The notes: a model not told the origin generated them from the letters alone. DNA of 64,000 nucleotides from Brachynemurus nebulosus (GCA_035578155.1 JAPWDM010000076.1:62001-126000), one strand, 5' to 3'; counted from the stretch's first letter, positions 19,915 through 33,267 are shown. A program made the numbers and translations.

Positions 19915-22610
19915 CTAAATAAAGTTCACTGCCAAAATTCATTTATTCAGGTATTTGTAAATTAATCAATACCTATAAATAAAATAGAAGGGTTTGTCTG
20001 TGATTTTCGAATTTTTAAGTATTAGTTTTTTTTCAGTTAGCAAATTCGACAAATATACCAAATATAACTTTAAAAAAATTTTTGTCTGTCTGTCTGTCTG
20101 TTTGTACGAACCGATTTAACTCAAAAACTATTAAAGCTAATGAGTTGAAATTTACAGGGAATATAGATATTAACCTCCCAATCAATCTTAGCCACATTTT
20201 AATGTGATCTCCCAAATGGTTATGTACAGAATGATTCAAATAAAATCTTCATTAAATGTTTATGGTCTTCTAAATAAAGTAGATTTTTGAAAATCTGGTT
20301 ATAGAAGTTTTCAATTATAAAGATTTTAATTAAGATATTTTTAACTTGGTGCCATTTCCGGCTATACAGGAAGTTGACACCAAATTTGTTATTTAAGTGT
20401 TTTTGACACAAAATTTTGAATTCACTGGAAATTGTTACTAATATTCTATGTGACAATGATATTTCAACTTTTTGACTTGATACAGCGTGGTCAGATAAAG
20501 CATTTTTTTAATATTTTTTGTTTATTTGTGCAAATCTTTTTTTTTTAAATGAATCACCTATGTTTTTATCATAATTATGTAGAAAAATGTCAAGTCTGTC
20601 TGTTACAGTAGTGATTCTTTTTATAATACACGAAAGAAAGAAACATATTTCGTAATCTTTTTAAGAAAGAAAGAAATATTTATTCATTTAAACATGTACT
20701 ACATATATATAATTTGTATACAGGATGTTTCATGTATTAAATATGAAATGCATTTTTAATAAGAAATACATTTATTTTTTATAAAAGTATAAATTTTTAA
20801 CTGATTATTAAATATTTTGCACTAAAATGTATTACAAACAATTATCATATACATTTGTATTCTATACACATCGAAATCGCAAGTCATAGTTATCAACCTG
20901 TATATTATGAATTTGTATTTAAAAAGAGATAGCAATATAATTGCATTTCTATCGGATCAGGGTGTATTATAAAAATAATCTTTGCTGTACTATGAGATAT
21001 TCTTATACCTAAAACTGATATTTTGGAAGTTACATAGAATTTATGTAATAAAATGATCAGTTTGGCTTTTTATGGACACGGCTGACACAAAAATCACAGG
21101 ACAGATTTCAATGAAACTTTATAAATTTATTTCTTAGACGCCTCACCATCTCAACATCGACAACATCTCCAGTTAAAATTATCACAATATTCTTTATGGG
21201 GGGTAGATATATTCAAGACAAAAGTTGATATACATATCAGGTCAAAAATACTCCTTTAACAATAAAAGAAGGTGAACTTTATTATTAAAATTTCACTTCA
21301 GAAAAGGATTGTAGTAAAGTTTAATTACGTAGGAACTGAATATAATTTTAAAAAATCCACTAGGCTCCTCGGATCCTAAAAACAATCTAAAATTGAATTA
21401 ATTCTAATCAATATGAGAATCTATGGAAAGATCTCAAAGTGTGAAAATTAGATATATTAATATGGTTACTTTCGAGTCGTTTGGCAAGCGGAGCGAAGCA
21501 TTACATGGAGAATTAACCTTTTATAGAATTTCGAACTCTTTGGTGAGCGAAGCGAAGCACTTTAAAAAACTGATTTGAAACTAAATTTGTTCGATTTGTT
21601 TTGGAATAACTAATTTAAAGTTGTTTTACTCTGAGTTAAGATAATTTTACACGAATAAAACTAGAGGGCATAGTTGTCAAAAATAAAGTTAATGAATACA
21701 TGTTTCAACACTTTTTGAAAATTAATCGTGTACGAGTAAAATAGGGACTAAACGCAAAAATTAATGTTGAAGTGTAATTTAAAAAAAAATGATATTTATT
21801 TTTTGTTTTATTTCAAATCTATATCATAAATATTATTGATAATCGATACGAAAATTTTTTTAAAATGACATAAAATAAATAATAAATTAATTAAAACTTG
21901 AAAAATTTTAAATATATCATTTGGTTAAAAACAGCACTACAAAAGATCGTAATGTCTGTGACGTCATAAAGGTAATATGTCAGAAGTGTCAAAATTATTA
22001 AAATTTTAGTAGGAAAAATTATTGGTAGTTGTTTCAGTAATTTTGACAGGGACATTTTTTCCGGATTTATTTTTGTATTGCTATCATAAAGTGGTACAAA
22101 AGAAGCTCGATATTTCTTTAGTTTCGATATTTCGACAGTGATGTTTATAGCAAGCAGTAATTTGGATAGAAACAACAATTTCACAGCAAAAATAATTTCA
22201 TAGCAACAATAATCTAATTAAAAATAAAAAGACACTAATGTACTTTTGTTCAGGCCATATAACCTTTATTACGTCACATAAGCCTTCGGAAAATATCAGT
22301 CCGTTATCGGTTCTAAGTTTAAAAATTTATTTTTAATTTGATATAACTTCTAAATTATTACGTTTAAAAAAAATAAAAAGAGCTTTCTTAAAAAGCTCCA
22401 ATTATGACAAAAAAATTTTTCTTCAAAAACCTAACATCTTTTTAAATTTTGCTAGTGAACCTATTACCCTCCCATTTTTAAATTTTTTATATATTTTAAC
22501 TTTATAAATGTAATTTTACGTAAAGTAATAATTATTTTAAAATTATGGGGAATTCTTTTTATGTTATAATATGTTATCATAATAAATTAAAAAACACATA
22601 AGCTTATAAA
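19915..22610. other. AT-rich stretch with small repeats
   Basis: No supported gene. A (TCTG)n run at about 20085-20102 is followed by TAACTCAAAAACTATTAAAG, a context common beside non-LTR or Helitron tails in insects. A TATACAGGATGTTTCATG sequence at about 20717 resembles a lone Tc1/mariner end. Confidence 0.35.
21473..21560 (+). repeat. Helitron-related fragment
   Basis: GAGTCGTTTGGCAAGCGGAG and, about 65 bases on, GGTGAGCGAAGCGAAGCAC recur in the Helitron at 23.8-28.0 kb (for example near 27891 and 25661). No Helitron ends are visible here. Confidence 0.45.
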
Positions 22611-22612
22611 AC

Positions 22613-22870
22613 AATTAATTAAAAAATCAAAAAACCCGACTGCATTTAAAGTAAATTGAAACGGTGAAAACAAGATGAAATAGAAAAAAAAGAAGAATGA
22701 ATAAAAAGTAAAGCAGTCGGGGGCATTAAACTTTTCTGTTTACTTGTTACAACATGTATGCCTCCGACTGCTTTACTTTTTATTCATTCTTCTTTTTCTC
22801 CATTTCATTTTGTTTCCACCGTTTTAGTTTACTTTAAATGCAGTCGGATTTTTTGATTTTTTAATTAATT
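22613..22870. mobile_element. Foldback element with GTAAAGCAGTCGG centre
   Basis: Arms of about 110 bases pair (CGACTGCATTTAAAGTAAA, ACGGTG, AGAATGAATAAAAAGTAAAG and their inverses) around a loop of about 45 bases. A diverged copy sits at 44350-44605 in the middle of the Ginger-like element A. Confidence 0.75.
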
Positions 22871-22997
22871 TTTTTTATTTAGATCTTTTTAGCGTTGTTT
22901 AATTATTTAGAAGAAGAAATATATATAGGTACGCATAGGAAATTACTGGGGCTGGCAGCCTAAATTATCACGAATTTGATATTAATTTTTTTTTATA

Positions 22998-23440
22998 CTA
23001 GCGCTAATATAATAGCTTTTGTCTACGACTTCGTCCGCTTAGTCACTGAAGGTTTGATTAAATGATTTCATACACTTACTCTGTCGTCATCGACTCCACA
23101 CGGGTGAATTCATCGACAAAAACTAGTTTCCATATAAATTTTCAACCCTTGTCCTACCGCCTTACGGTGTAAAATTTTAAAAATCTGCACTTGGTACTCG
23201 CTTAGGTTACTAAAAATCACCTGTGCAGAATCTCACGTTTCTAGACTCAATGGTTTTCTATATAAATTTTCATCCTCTACTTTCCCTAAAATCCCTTCTT
23301 AGAGCTCACTTACGCTACATAAGGTAATCCTGTACAACCACCTTCTTTACCAAAATCCGTCAAGCCGTTTAGGCTGTAGGCTGCGCCAAAGAACCAGACA
23401 TAATTAGACGATACATACATACTTTCGAAAAACATTACCC
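22998..23440 (+). mobile_element. Non-LTR/SINE-like remnant (RTE-type tail)
   Basis: The segment opens ACTAGCGCTAATATAATAGC and GTCTACGACTTCGTCCGCTT, contains two related TTTCTATATAAATTTTCA-type stretches, and closes with AAAATCCGTCAAGCCGTTTA. This order (CGACTTCGTCCGC first, AATCGGTCCAGCCGTTTA last) is typical, as far as I know, of RTE-derived or SINE-like tails in insect genomes. No coding part remains. Confidence 0.45.
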
Positions 23441-23832
23441 TCCTTCTGATGCAGTCGGGTAATAAATAAAATATTGTAACTTAAATTTAATTAATTTACA
23501 AATAACTGAATAAATGAATTTTGCCAGTGAACTAATAATCCTCCCATTACTAAACATTGTATAACTAAACAGAATTCTGGACGGAGGAAAGTCCAACAAA
23601 AAGGAAAGATATATTTTTAGTAAGAGATATACATACATATTTTGTTACATTAAGAAGATAAAATACTTTTGCAGTAAAGATGGATATAGAGTAATTATAT
23701 CTAAACTTCCGCTATTAGTTTTTATATCTCTCACTCAGGTAACATTGCACTGTAAATACAATGCATAAAAATACACTACGTTGTAAAAAAAAAGTAATAG
23801 ATCTTGAAATAATTTACTTATTTATGTAGTAA

Positions 23833-23952
<120 letters not shown>

Positions 23953-25365
23953 CGAAATACTACTCACTCACCTATCAAGAAATCTCCAAAACTACAATAC
24001 CTACAAACTTGAAATTTGGTACGTAGGTTCCTATTGAGTCGTAGGCGCTCGCTAAGAAAGGGTTTTGCAAAACTTTTTGTCTAACCGTCGAAATTTACGA
24101 AAAATCGCAAAATATCAATTTTTTATCACTATAATACAGCAATCTGTATCCACTTTATCAAAAAATCATACAAATTTTAAATAGTTGCTAAGTAATTGCA
24201 GAAAAATAATTTTTGTAATTTTTAGGTATTAATAAATATTTCTATAGATACCACCAATAAAATTTTTACCTATATCTACTATGAAATTACTTATTTACTG
24301 TACAAAATACTATTTTCAAAAAATTCAAATAAATGGTTTGATGAATTTTGACTAAATGTTACACAAACCCTTTTAAAATCTCGGAATAAATAAACGTCAG
24401 TTTAAAATTGATCCTCAGGGGTCTGAAGCATTAAAAAGTAGGTAAAATTAAATGACCAACGGTACTCCACTCCTGAAACTCTAAATAAGTATGGTTGTCT
24501 ACAGAAAAGTCACAAAATGTTAAAATTAGGTACCTATATTTCTGAAATAAGAATATGGCTACGCTGGAGTCGTTTGACCAACAGAGCAAATTTCAAAAAT
24601 TGGTTCACTGGTGGATACGTGATACCTTATGTTCTTATATAGACTTCTAAAGTAAATGGCTGGACGAATCTCTACCAGATTTTGCTTAAATAATATTGAG
24701 ATCCTAAAAAATGAAAGTTCTCTAGAATGGATGGATCTTGACTAAATTTTGCTCAAACATTACTGAGGCCATGAAATAAACGAATGTGAAGTTGAAATGA
24801 CCCCGTAGGGTGCTGAGAATCCAAAAATGGTCTAAAAAAGACAGCCAATCTTGACTAAATTTTACTTAAACAATATTGATATTTTGAAAAAATTAAGTGA
24901 GATTAAAATTATTGCCTAGGATTCTGGAGTAATATAAAACCCAATAAATTAATGGCTAGACGAATTAATGCAGGTTCAGAAATGTTCTCCAAAACACTCG
25001 GACTTCAAAAAAGTTTCGAAATTCAAATGCTTCTAAAGTTATCAATATGGGTGTCTACGGAAAGTCTACGGAAAAAATTAAATACAATAGAAACTCGACA
25101 ATTCATCATGCTCAAGACCGGACGGGTGATGAATTACAGAAATAGACGAATTATGAAATATGTCTGAAAGCGAAAATCAAAGAGAAAAATTAATTAAATA
25201 TTTTTACTTATTTAAAGAAAGATATCCCTTTATTTTGAATATTTTTTTGTTTGATGGAATTTTTACAACTAAGTACGATACACTTTAATTTTTTTCTATT
25301 TAAATTTCAAAAGTTAATTAGACAAACAACTACACTACCCACATTTTTTTAGAAGCGATGAATTT

Positions 25366-25447
25366 TTATAGAATATGATGAGTTACAGAGTGAACGGTGG
25401 AGACTCGATATTTCGTCATTCTGTAACTCATCATATTCTATAAATAT
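25366..25447. repeat. Perfect hairpin
   Basis: ATAGAATATGATGAGTTACA and its exact inverse flank a loop of about 30 bases; the inner few bases also pair. ATTCATCGCT is then repeated in tandem before the next TA array. Confidence 0.75.
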
Positions 25448-25473
25448 TCATCGCTATTCATCGCTATTCATCG

Positions 25474-25478
<5 letters not shown>

Positions 25479-25561
<83 letters not shown>

Positions 25562-25598
25562 GTATGTATATATATATATATTTATATATATATATATA

Positions 25599-25650
<52 letters not shown>
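25479..25650. repeat. (TA)n microsatellite with interruptions
   Basis: About 170 bases of TA with occasional TG or TTTA interruptions. Confidence 0.95.
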
Positions 25651-25654
<4 letters not shown>

Positions 25655-25737
25655 GGTCATTGGACGAGCGAAGCGGAACACTAGAATAAACTGATTTTAT
25701 AAAGAAATTTAGATAGGCTAGTCAATTTATTTAAAAG

Positions 25738-27472
25738 AAAACTAGTTAGCGGAAAGTTCAATCATAGTCCTAATAATCGTCATTCTTTATGCTTTCTGGG
25801 TCGCTGAATATGAATTTGAGGTTTGCTGACAGATATTTTGCCCGGAACATTGATTATTTTGCGAAAAAATCAAATTTTTGTTAATTTTTTTAGATTTTTT
25901 ACCTTAATCTTGGTAAATATGCATTTTCGCGTAAAGTTGTTCTTTACAAAATTAAAGTAGATAAAATTTCCTGCAAATTTTGTACATAACAATTCTTTCT
26001 ACAACTAACCGCTACGCCGCTAGAACGCGCTAAAAAACCGGCGTAATTTTTAAAAATAAAAATTGCCAATTGTCACTGGCTTTTGTCAATAAAAAATTTT
26101 TTGCCGTCAATTGCCAGAAAACCACGCATAGAATCTGATTGAAATTTTCGTTGGTTATTACTAATATAATAAGCAACAACACGCCATGCCATCAAAAATT
26201 ACACGGCTGGTCGATTTCCCGAAATTAGATTTCAAATCGTCATTATTATAAACGCTTATTTTTATAAATAAATTTTTTGGCTGTCAATTTCTATAAAACT
26301 ACGCATAGGATTTGGTTAAAATTTTCGTTGGTTATTACTAATATAATAAGCAACAAAATTCCGTGCCAACAGAAAATACATGGCTAACCTTTTTCCCAAA
26401 ATTTGACTTCGAATCATTTTATAGGCGCTATTTTTAATAAAAAAAAATTTTTTTGCCTTCAGTTGCCAGTAAAGCACGTATAGGATATGGCTCAAATTTT
26501 CGTTGATTAATACTAATATAATGAGCAACAAAATGTCATTCCAACAAAAAATGCACGGCTAGCCGTTTTCGCAAAATTTGACTTGGAAAGATGTATTATA
26601 GGCACTTTTTTTAACATAAAAATTTTTGCCGTCAATTGTCAGAAAATCACGCATAGGATCTGGTTCAAATTTTCGTTGATTATTACTAATATAATAAGCA
26701 ACAAAACACCATGCCAGCAGAAAATACGCGGCTAGCCGTTTTGCCAAAATTTGACTTCAAATGATGTATTTATTATAGGCGCTTTTTTCAACAAAAAAAT
26801 TTTTTTTTGTCGTTAATTGCCAGAAAACTACGCATAGGATCTGGTTTAAATTTTCACAGGTTCTTACTATTAATGGAGACAACAGGACACAATGCCAACA
26901 AAAAATACACGGCTAGCCGTCTTTCCGAAATTGTATCAATTGTGTAATTTTAATTAAAAATTGGTTTTTAACTCATTTGTCTCCAATTTTTTTCGAGATT
27001 TTACGATTTTACAAATCTATATTTTAGACGAGGCTCGTAATCAGCGGACCCAATAGTTTATTAATTTTTAAGTTTATTTTGCTACGTTTATTATACATGG
27101 CCAAAACTATCGTAACATGGGTCATTTCCATGGAAATCGAAAGAAAAATGGTAAGATTAAGGTTCTTTTTTTTAAAAAAATTACGTCCGTTTTTTAGTGC
27201 GTTCTAACGGCGTAACGGTCGGTCGTAGAAAGAATTGTTATGTACAAAATTTGTAGGAAATTTTGTCGACTGTAATTTTATAAAGAACAACATTTTCGAG
27301 AAAATGTATATTTATCAAGATTAAAAACCTAAAAAATTAACAAAAATTTGACTTTTTTCGCAAAATAATCAATGTTCCCGGCAAAATATCTATCAGCAAA
27401 CCTGATATTCGTATTCGTCGATCCAGAAAACATAAAGAATGAAAATTATTAGGACTGTGACTAAACTTTCCC
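25738..27472. mobile_element. Foldback element enclosing a tandem array
   Basis: Two arms of about 300 bases (25738-26042 and 27180-27472) are inverted copies; landmarks include TTTGCTGACAGATATTTTGC, TTTTGTACATAACAATTCTT and CTACGCCGCTAGAACGC with their inverses. Between the arms lie five tandem units of about 176 bases. Long arms with internal tandem repeats are the design of foldback-type elements. It is inserted in the Helitron and carries no coding frame. Confidence 0.75.
26092..26940 (+). repeat. Five tandem units of about 176 bp
   Basis: The landmark ACGCATAGGAT (or close variant) falls at 26124, 26301, 26476, 26649 and 26830, giving periods of 177, 175, 173 and 181. Each unit also carries AAATTTTCGTTGGTTATTAC, ACTAATATAATAAGCAAC, CACGGCTAGCCG and an A/T run. 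Units differ by about 10-20 percent by eye. Confidence 0.85.
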
Positions 27473-28029
27473 TTAACATTCCTAATATGCTTAGACTAAG
27501 AATATTTAATTTAAATGTAAAGTGAGTTCAAAATTAATCCCCAGCACTATCTAATAGGATTAAGATTAAACAGTTGGATTTTGACAATATTTTATGAAAA
27601 TTAAATATGCTATGGAAATATGAATATGGTTAATTTAGGGTTTTAGGCGAGAATTACGCTCAGAATTTTAGAATATCAAATTTGAATGAACCTCGGGGTC
27701 AGAATTGTCCGTCAAGCCATCAAATAAGCCCCAAATTAATTGTAATATTAAAATTGTCCCCAACTATTTTGGTGCCCCAAGCAAGGCCTAAAATTGAAAT
27801 ACTCCTAAAACTACCTATTGATACGAGCGTCTAGGTACATAAAGGTGCGGAAATTAGCCAAGCTATTGAAATATGAAGATTGCCATTTTAGAGTCGTTTG
27901 ACGAGCGGAGTTAGGCATTATAAATAATTGATGTGCAGATTTTCCGAATACCTAATTTAAAATTCATCTTATCATTTGAGCAATAATTAAGGTAACTTTA
28001 CGTCGGTGAAACCACGGACCACAGCTAGT

Positions 28030-29280
28030 ACAATGATATACCTACTTAAATAAGTAATTTTAAATTAAATAAATAATATTAAGAAATTCATAATATTAAT
28101 AGCAACATTACAAAGATAGATTTTATGATTCCATCAAGTAGTTCAATAAAACTGAATACATTTAATTTAATTAACAATTGGAAAGTAAAGATTTTAGAAA
28201 AGTGTATATCGTTTTATTATTTGCAATATTTAGTAAACTGTTCGGATAAGTATAAAATATTAAAAATAAAACGTTTCTAAAATACAAGAAATATATAATA
28301 ATATTAATTAAAACTAGAAATACCTGTGATAAGAAATTTAATGTTTCAAAACGACTTAACGCTACCAGTTTTAAAATATTAAATACTAACAGGAAAAACT
28401 TTTTATAAAAAATACCCTAACATAGTTGTTAAGTACGCGTCGAAATTTTATGACAATTTGGCTGGGGATGATTCTAAACTAATTTCTAAAAATTATGTTA
28501 CAAATATAAATCTACGATTATGGACTGTATTGCGATATTTACCAGAAAAAATAATGATTACAAAAATGAAATTATACTCACCGAATTTGTTCTTCTTCCG
28601 TTATAAATTAATGATGTTTATCGGATCAACGAAAAAATTTGGAGGCAAAGAAAGTAGGTGATGACCCTTATTAAATTTTGATTGTTTCTTCGCATGAGTT
28701 TCTGTGTAATTTTACTCCAATGCGAATTTACACTAATATTTTAAATGCGGTTAAAACTATTATAATTGCGAAACAACACTAAATTAATATGAAAATTAAT
28801 TGCGGAATTTCTATAATATTATTCGAACAAACTATCACTAATTATTGCGAATTAACTAACTATTGCGAATAATCCACTATATTATTGTTGCGAGTTAATC
28901 AATTATTGCGAATAACCAACTATTGCGAACTATTGCGTCGTCCGATTCCTATATCCAGTATAGGACGTGGGCAAAGCTTTTTGCGAATTGAAACCCGAAA
29001 GGTTCACCAAAAAAAAAAGACTATTGAACCATTAAGTAATAATTAAAAAAAAAAATGAAATTGGCAGTATTGAAAGTTACCGGTAAAAACTAGTAAAGAT
29101 CGACTGCGCGCCGATCAATTTAATCGACGACTGACTGTTATATCACGCTTTCTCTTTTTCAAACAAAACAACATTCAAATGGTTCAAGCGAATGAGTTAA
29201 GTAATCTATTATCTAACAGCACAATCTACTGACATTAAAAAATTTATTAAAATTCCTTTTTTTATATCGACAAATATAAT
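28030..29280. other. AT-rich stretch with a possible minus-strand splice donor
   Basis: No supported gene. On the minus strand AACAAATTCG|GTGAGTATAA near 28583 is a strong donor-like site, but the preceding sequence has stops in all frames, so at most it ends an untranslated exon. Repeated AACTATTGCGAAT-type motifs lie at 28830-28935. Confidence 0.3.
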
Positions 29281-29510
29281 CAACAGATGGCGTCAACATG
29301 GTAATAGTAACATATTTACAAGGGGACAAACTAGGTGGTCTATGTCTCTGTTCCACTTGTAATGAGTTTGTGACGTAAAATCTCCCCCACCATGTCGTGT
29401 AGGTACACACCGCTTGCAATTGTGTTAGTTTGTTGTTTGCTTTTGTGTGCGTATTCACACATACCACTACAACACACGTATTATGGGACAGACCAAGCTG
29501 TCCAATTTAA
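29281..29510. other. Less AT-rich stretch, possible promoter-proximal sequence
   Basis: This 230-base stretch is richer in GC than its surroundings and contains CAACAGATGGCG, TTTGTGACGTAAAA and CCCCCACCATG. It could be a promoter or first-exon region of a host gene, but no TATA box, initiator or coding start can be argued with confidence. Confidence 0.15.
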
Positions 29511-30214
29511 GTAACAATGGTAACATTGTTAACACAATGCAGTGTGTGTTCGGCGACGGACACTGACTGACTACCTGCCTTAAGCTGTGACTGGCATACA
29601 AATGACTCCAAGCGAATTACACTTTTTTTATATTAGTCGGCTTCTAGTGTTCTATGCATATTTAGGCATTTATAAATACGATTTTTGTAAGGGAGGTAAC
29701 TATATTGAACTAAGGTAATGTACGAATGAGATAAATATATGTAAAAATATATGTGTGATGATTTTTGAATCGTTCTTGATTTTTGCCTTTTAATTTTGTT
29801 AAGTAATTAATGAATAAATTTTGTTAAGTAATTAATTAAAGTTATAGGGGAAAAATTAATTTTGTATCCATTATAATACTTCATTAAAAAGAAATCTTAA
29901 CAGAACAGCTATTGGTTTTATTAAAAAAAATATCTAGACATTAATGGCTATTATATTACACAAAATGTTAAATCCTTTTTCCATTTAGGCAAAGAAATTC
30001 AAAATTTAATTCTGAGTTGCTACTAGAGATCTTTGATTAAACCTCAAGGCTACAAAAATTATTTATTTATAAAATTACCAAATGTAAGGCATTTTATACT
30101 CATAAAATTTTACGTAAATCCATCAAACTTACACCGTATTTATGATATTAAGTACATATTGTATTCATAACGAATACAACGAATACGTATCTACAACACA
30201 ATAAGAGAAATTCT
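29511..30214. other. AT-rich stretch, nothing recognised
   Basis: No gene seen; TTTTGTTAAGTAATTAATTA is partly duplicated near 29795-29835. Confidence 0.35.
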
Positions 30215-30356
30215 AAAGAGTTCTCCACTTGTTCATGCTCATGCTCTACTTGCTCATGCTCATACTCATACTCCACTTGCTCATGCTCATGCTCCACCTG
30301 CTCATGCTCATGCTCATACTCCACTTGCTCATGCTCATGTTCCACTTGCTCATACT
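30215..30356 (-). repeat. GAGCAT/GAGCAAGTGGA minisatellite
   Basis: About 140 bases built from TGCTCA and CTCCACTTGCTCATG units arranged in variable order. On the minus strand it reads open as EHEHEQVEYEHEHEQ. The frame has no recognisable start, domain or end outside the repeat, so I call a minisatellite and not a gene. Confidence 0.7.
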
Positions 30357-30391
30357 TTGCTTCATTTGCTTACAATAATTTTCGTACTTAC

Positions 30392-30417
30392 GTAGGGTTG
30401 ACCGGGGCAATTGTTGT
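30392..30417 (+). repeat. End of the GTAGGGTT family
   Basis: GTAGGGTTGACCGGGGCAAT matches the inverse of the right edge of 10418-10803. TTCACATTTACCCC-type motifs follow at about 30707. Confidence 0.45.
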
Positions 30418-30905
30418 GAATGGATTTTCATGAATTGAGATAAAAGCGTTGTTTTAAGTACTTTTTATTTTATATATTACGGTATGGTAGATTGATTTTT
30501 AATTCTACATTATTCAGTATGCACTACACAAATTTTGAGCAAATTCGTATGAAAAACAAAAATTTTATAAGCCATTCACATTTCCCCGGTGCGGTTTTGC
30601 AAATCTTATGAATTTCGGGGTAAATGTGAAAGCCATCAGAAAAATTATTTAGAATGGATTATAAGAGAAGTGAGGTATATCAGAGTAAATCCCAACTCAA
30701 ATTCTTCACATTTACCCCACTTTCAAATTTTTCATCATACCTTAGCGGTCACAATTTCTCTTTGTTTAATGCAAGTTACGCATTCCTCAAATTTGTACAA
30801 AAAATCAAGATTAAATAAAAATTACAAAAATTGTAAGAACAAATTTATTACAAGCTAAAAATGATTCCCAGGGCAACCATGGAAACCCATTATCAAAATA
30901 GTTTT

Positions 30906-31304
30906 AAGGTAAATGTGTAGACAGCAACATTGAGGAATCGTTTCATAGGATTTCACATTTTTCACGGAATTTTAAACGGAAATACGTATTACGAGTTTCT
31001 AGACACTATTCCACACTTCTTTACGAGAATTTGTAGAAGATGGCTGCATGACTATTTTCCTAATAAATAGATTGGCCGAGGCGCAGATGCACCAATTAAA
31101 TGGCCTCCAAGGAGTTGTGATCTAACTCCCTTGGCTTTCACTGTCCGGGGTTATTTAAAATCTAAAGTGTATAATACTCCAGTTCAGACACTAGATGAGC
31201 TGGAAGCCCGAATCGAGGAAGAATGTACAAACTTAAGAAATAATGCAATATCTTTAAGTGGAATAATGCGTTCATTGAATAAAAGAATTACGTTGAGTAT
31301 ATAA
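30906..31304 (+). pseudogene. C-terminal remnant of a mariner-like (DUF4817-type) transposase
   Basis: The frame from 30906 to the stop at 31304 carries two internal stops (TAG at 30918 and another just before IGRGADAP). It shows HGILNGNTYYEFLDTIPHFF, then GRGADAPIKWPPRSCDLTPL, then RGYLKSKVYNTPVQTLDELE. These match the end of the insect mariner-like transposases in which WPARSPDLTPLDF is followed by WGYLKSKVY. The S-P of the usual motif is changed to S-C and the D-F to A-F, so the last catalytic site is probably lost. The residues between the two conserved blocks and the entire N-terminus are missing. No terminal repeats were found. Confidence 0.7.
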
Positions 31305-31405
31305 CAAAATGGAGGACATTTTGAACACTTGTTATAAAACATTATCCTATTAGCTACAAATAAAATTTAAATTATTATTTATTCTGTTGGCAGTTTTTAT
31401 TAATG

Positions 31406-32588
31406 GGTCGATTCTGTAACTACATTATTACAGACTGTTATTTTGCAGTACAGAGCTCTGTAAAAATGTTTTTAACAGAATGTTAAAAATTTGGTATTTT
31501 GTAAGACACTATGTTAAGATGCCAATTACATTTTATATATTCTACTGTTGCTGAACTATTTATGTTAAATTACCATGGATTTGTGTATATAAAATGTAAA
31601 AAATTAATTCTTTTATAGCGATTTATGTTAAATGGAGAGATAAATTGTGTGTATTACCCATGTATATTAAGCTCACGTAAAATTATCATGATTATGGGTT
31701 AAACTATTTCTAAATTAGATATTCGGGAATTCTCTAGATAACCAGTTCCTTATAATGGTTATAATATTTCAGGCCACGCGTCAAATGGTAAAATAGGTAT
31801 ATGTACCTATAATGCTATAATTTCGACATCTAATTTACACACATCAGAGCTTTCTGTAGATATCGGTACCGATAGTTTTAGAAATACTTCGAGCCCATCA
31901 AGTCTCTGGGGAAAATTTTTCATAAATTATTGACAAAATTTTTTAAAAAAATTGTGAAAACAGGTAAAGTAAGGAGCGCTTATTCACTATCAAAAGACAA
32001 GGCATTGTGCATTAAATACGTAGACAACAAAATAAGAATTGACAATACTATGAATAAGAATACTTGTTGAAATACATTAAATAACTGAAGCACTGTCGAG
32101 AAAAGGTAAAACGCTTCATGTGGACAAATTGTGTCAGTGCGATTTTGTCCTGAAAACATTCACTGTATATAAAAAAAATATAATTCATAATAAATTTATT
32201 TTATTTGAAATTACATCCTATCCGATTTAAGAACACTGTACTATTTCCTCAACAGTCTTCTTACTACAAAAAATACTTTATGATCACATACTCACAGATA
32301 TCAAATAATTCAAAAGAATGACAAATTAAAACGTCAAAATATTGAATTTATAAAAAACGCAAAAATCAAAATTATCAATATTTAATAATATCCATAGTAA
32401 TTAGGCTATTTAACACCTCTGTAAAATTTATGGCGAGTGTTTTGAGTGCTGTAAACTTTACAGAGCAATAACAGAATGTTAGCTAACATTTCTGTTAAAA
32501 ATTGCGTACAGAATACCATTTTTTAACATTCTGTAATTTAACAGTCTAACAGAGGTTTTACAGAGTGTTAATAGTTACAGAATCGACC
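31406..32588. mobile_element. Unclassified inverted-repeat element with GGTCGATTCTGTAAC ends
   Basis: Both ends read GGTCGATTCTGTAACTA in inverted orientation, followed by clusters of TTACAGA, CTCTGTAAA and TTAACAGAATGTTA. AACATTCTGT and its inverse recur on both sides. The 1.18 kb interior is non-coding. Target duplication unresolved. The layout resembles 11936-12948. Confidence 0.65.
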
Positions 32589-33265
32589 AATAAGTTCTAT
32601 TCAAGTGTCGTTGATAAGAGCCAAATGGTTTTGATTTCACCCTTTCTTAAAGGAAATGAAATTTATAGTTTGAGTCTTAGAGAAATTTACGCTTGTTTTT
32701 AAACGTAGTACTAATATTAGTAATTATGGCATTTTACAACATAGAATACTTGATATTAAAGTGTTGTTGATAAGAAAAGCTCCTGTTTCTAAGCTTACTT
32801 AATCAATTAATGGATATTGTTACAAACACAAAAAATACACGTTTATTTTTACTTTAAATTATTCGAAAACGGTGTTATTTATCGAAATGTAACAAGTATC
32901 CCTTTTTTGCGTGGGATTGTCTGAGGAATCATATTACTAAGAATTTTGTTTAAATAATTGCAAATTAAAAAAGAAAAGACGTGATAACTGACACCTACTA
33001 CCCAAAACCACCGCTTGATCATAAGTGATGGAACAAGTAGTAAGATAAATATAATCCTCCTAACGAAAATAGGTACCCCTAAAATATCAACCCGTTAATC
33101 AAAAGCGTTTCGAAAATATTTAAGAAAATATGGTTTTCATTTCACTTTTTTACAGAGTTGCATCTCCCTTATTAATGAGTTTTGGAAAAAAGAGTACATG
33201 AAAAGGTACCATTATTTTTGAACCTACTATCAGCTCTAGAAATTACGGTACATAATTCTGGACCG
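32589..33265. other. AT-rich stretch, nothing recognised
   Basis: No supported gene or repeat. Confidence 0.35.

Positions 33266-33267
<2 letters not shown>

Noticed and set aside
21891..22184. 97-residue minus-strand frame
   Set aside because: Lys/Leu/Ile-rich, typical of chance frames in AT-rich DNA; no motif.
25478..25500. Second nested Helitron start (TCTATATATA)
   Set aside because: The TC is preceded by T, not A, and no separate CTRR end with hairpin could be paired with it.
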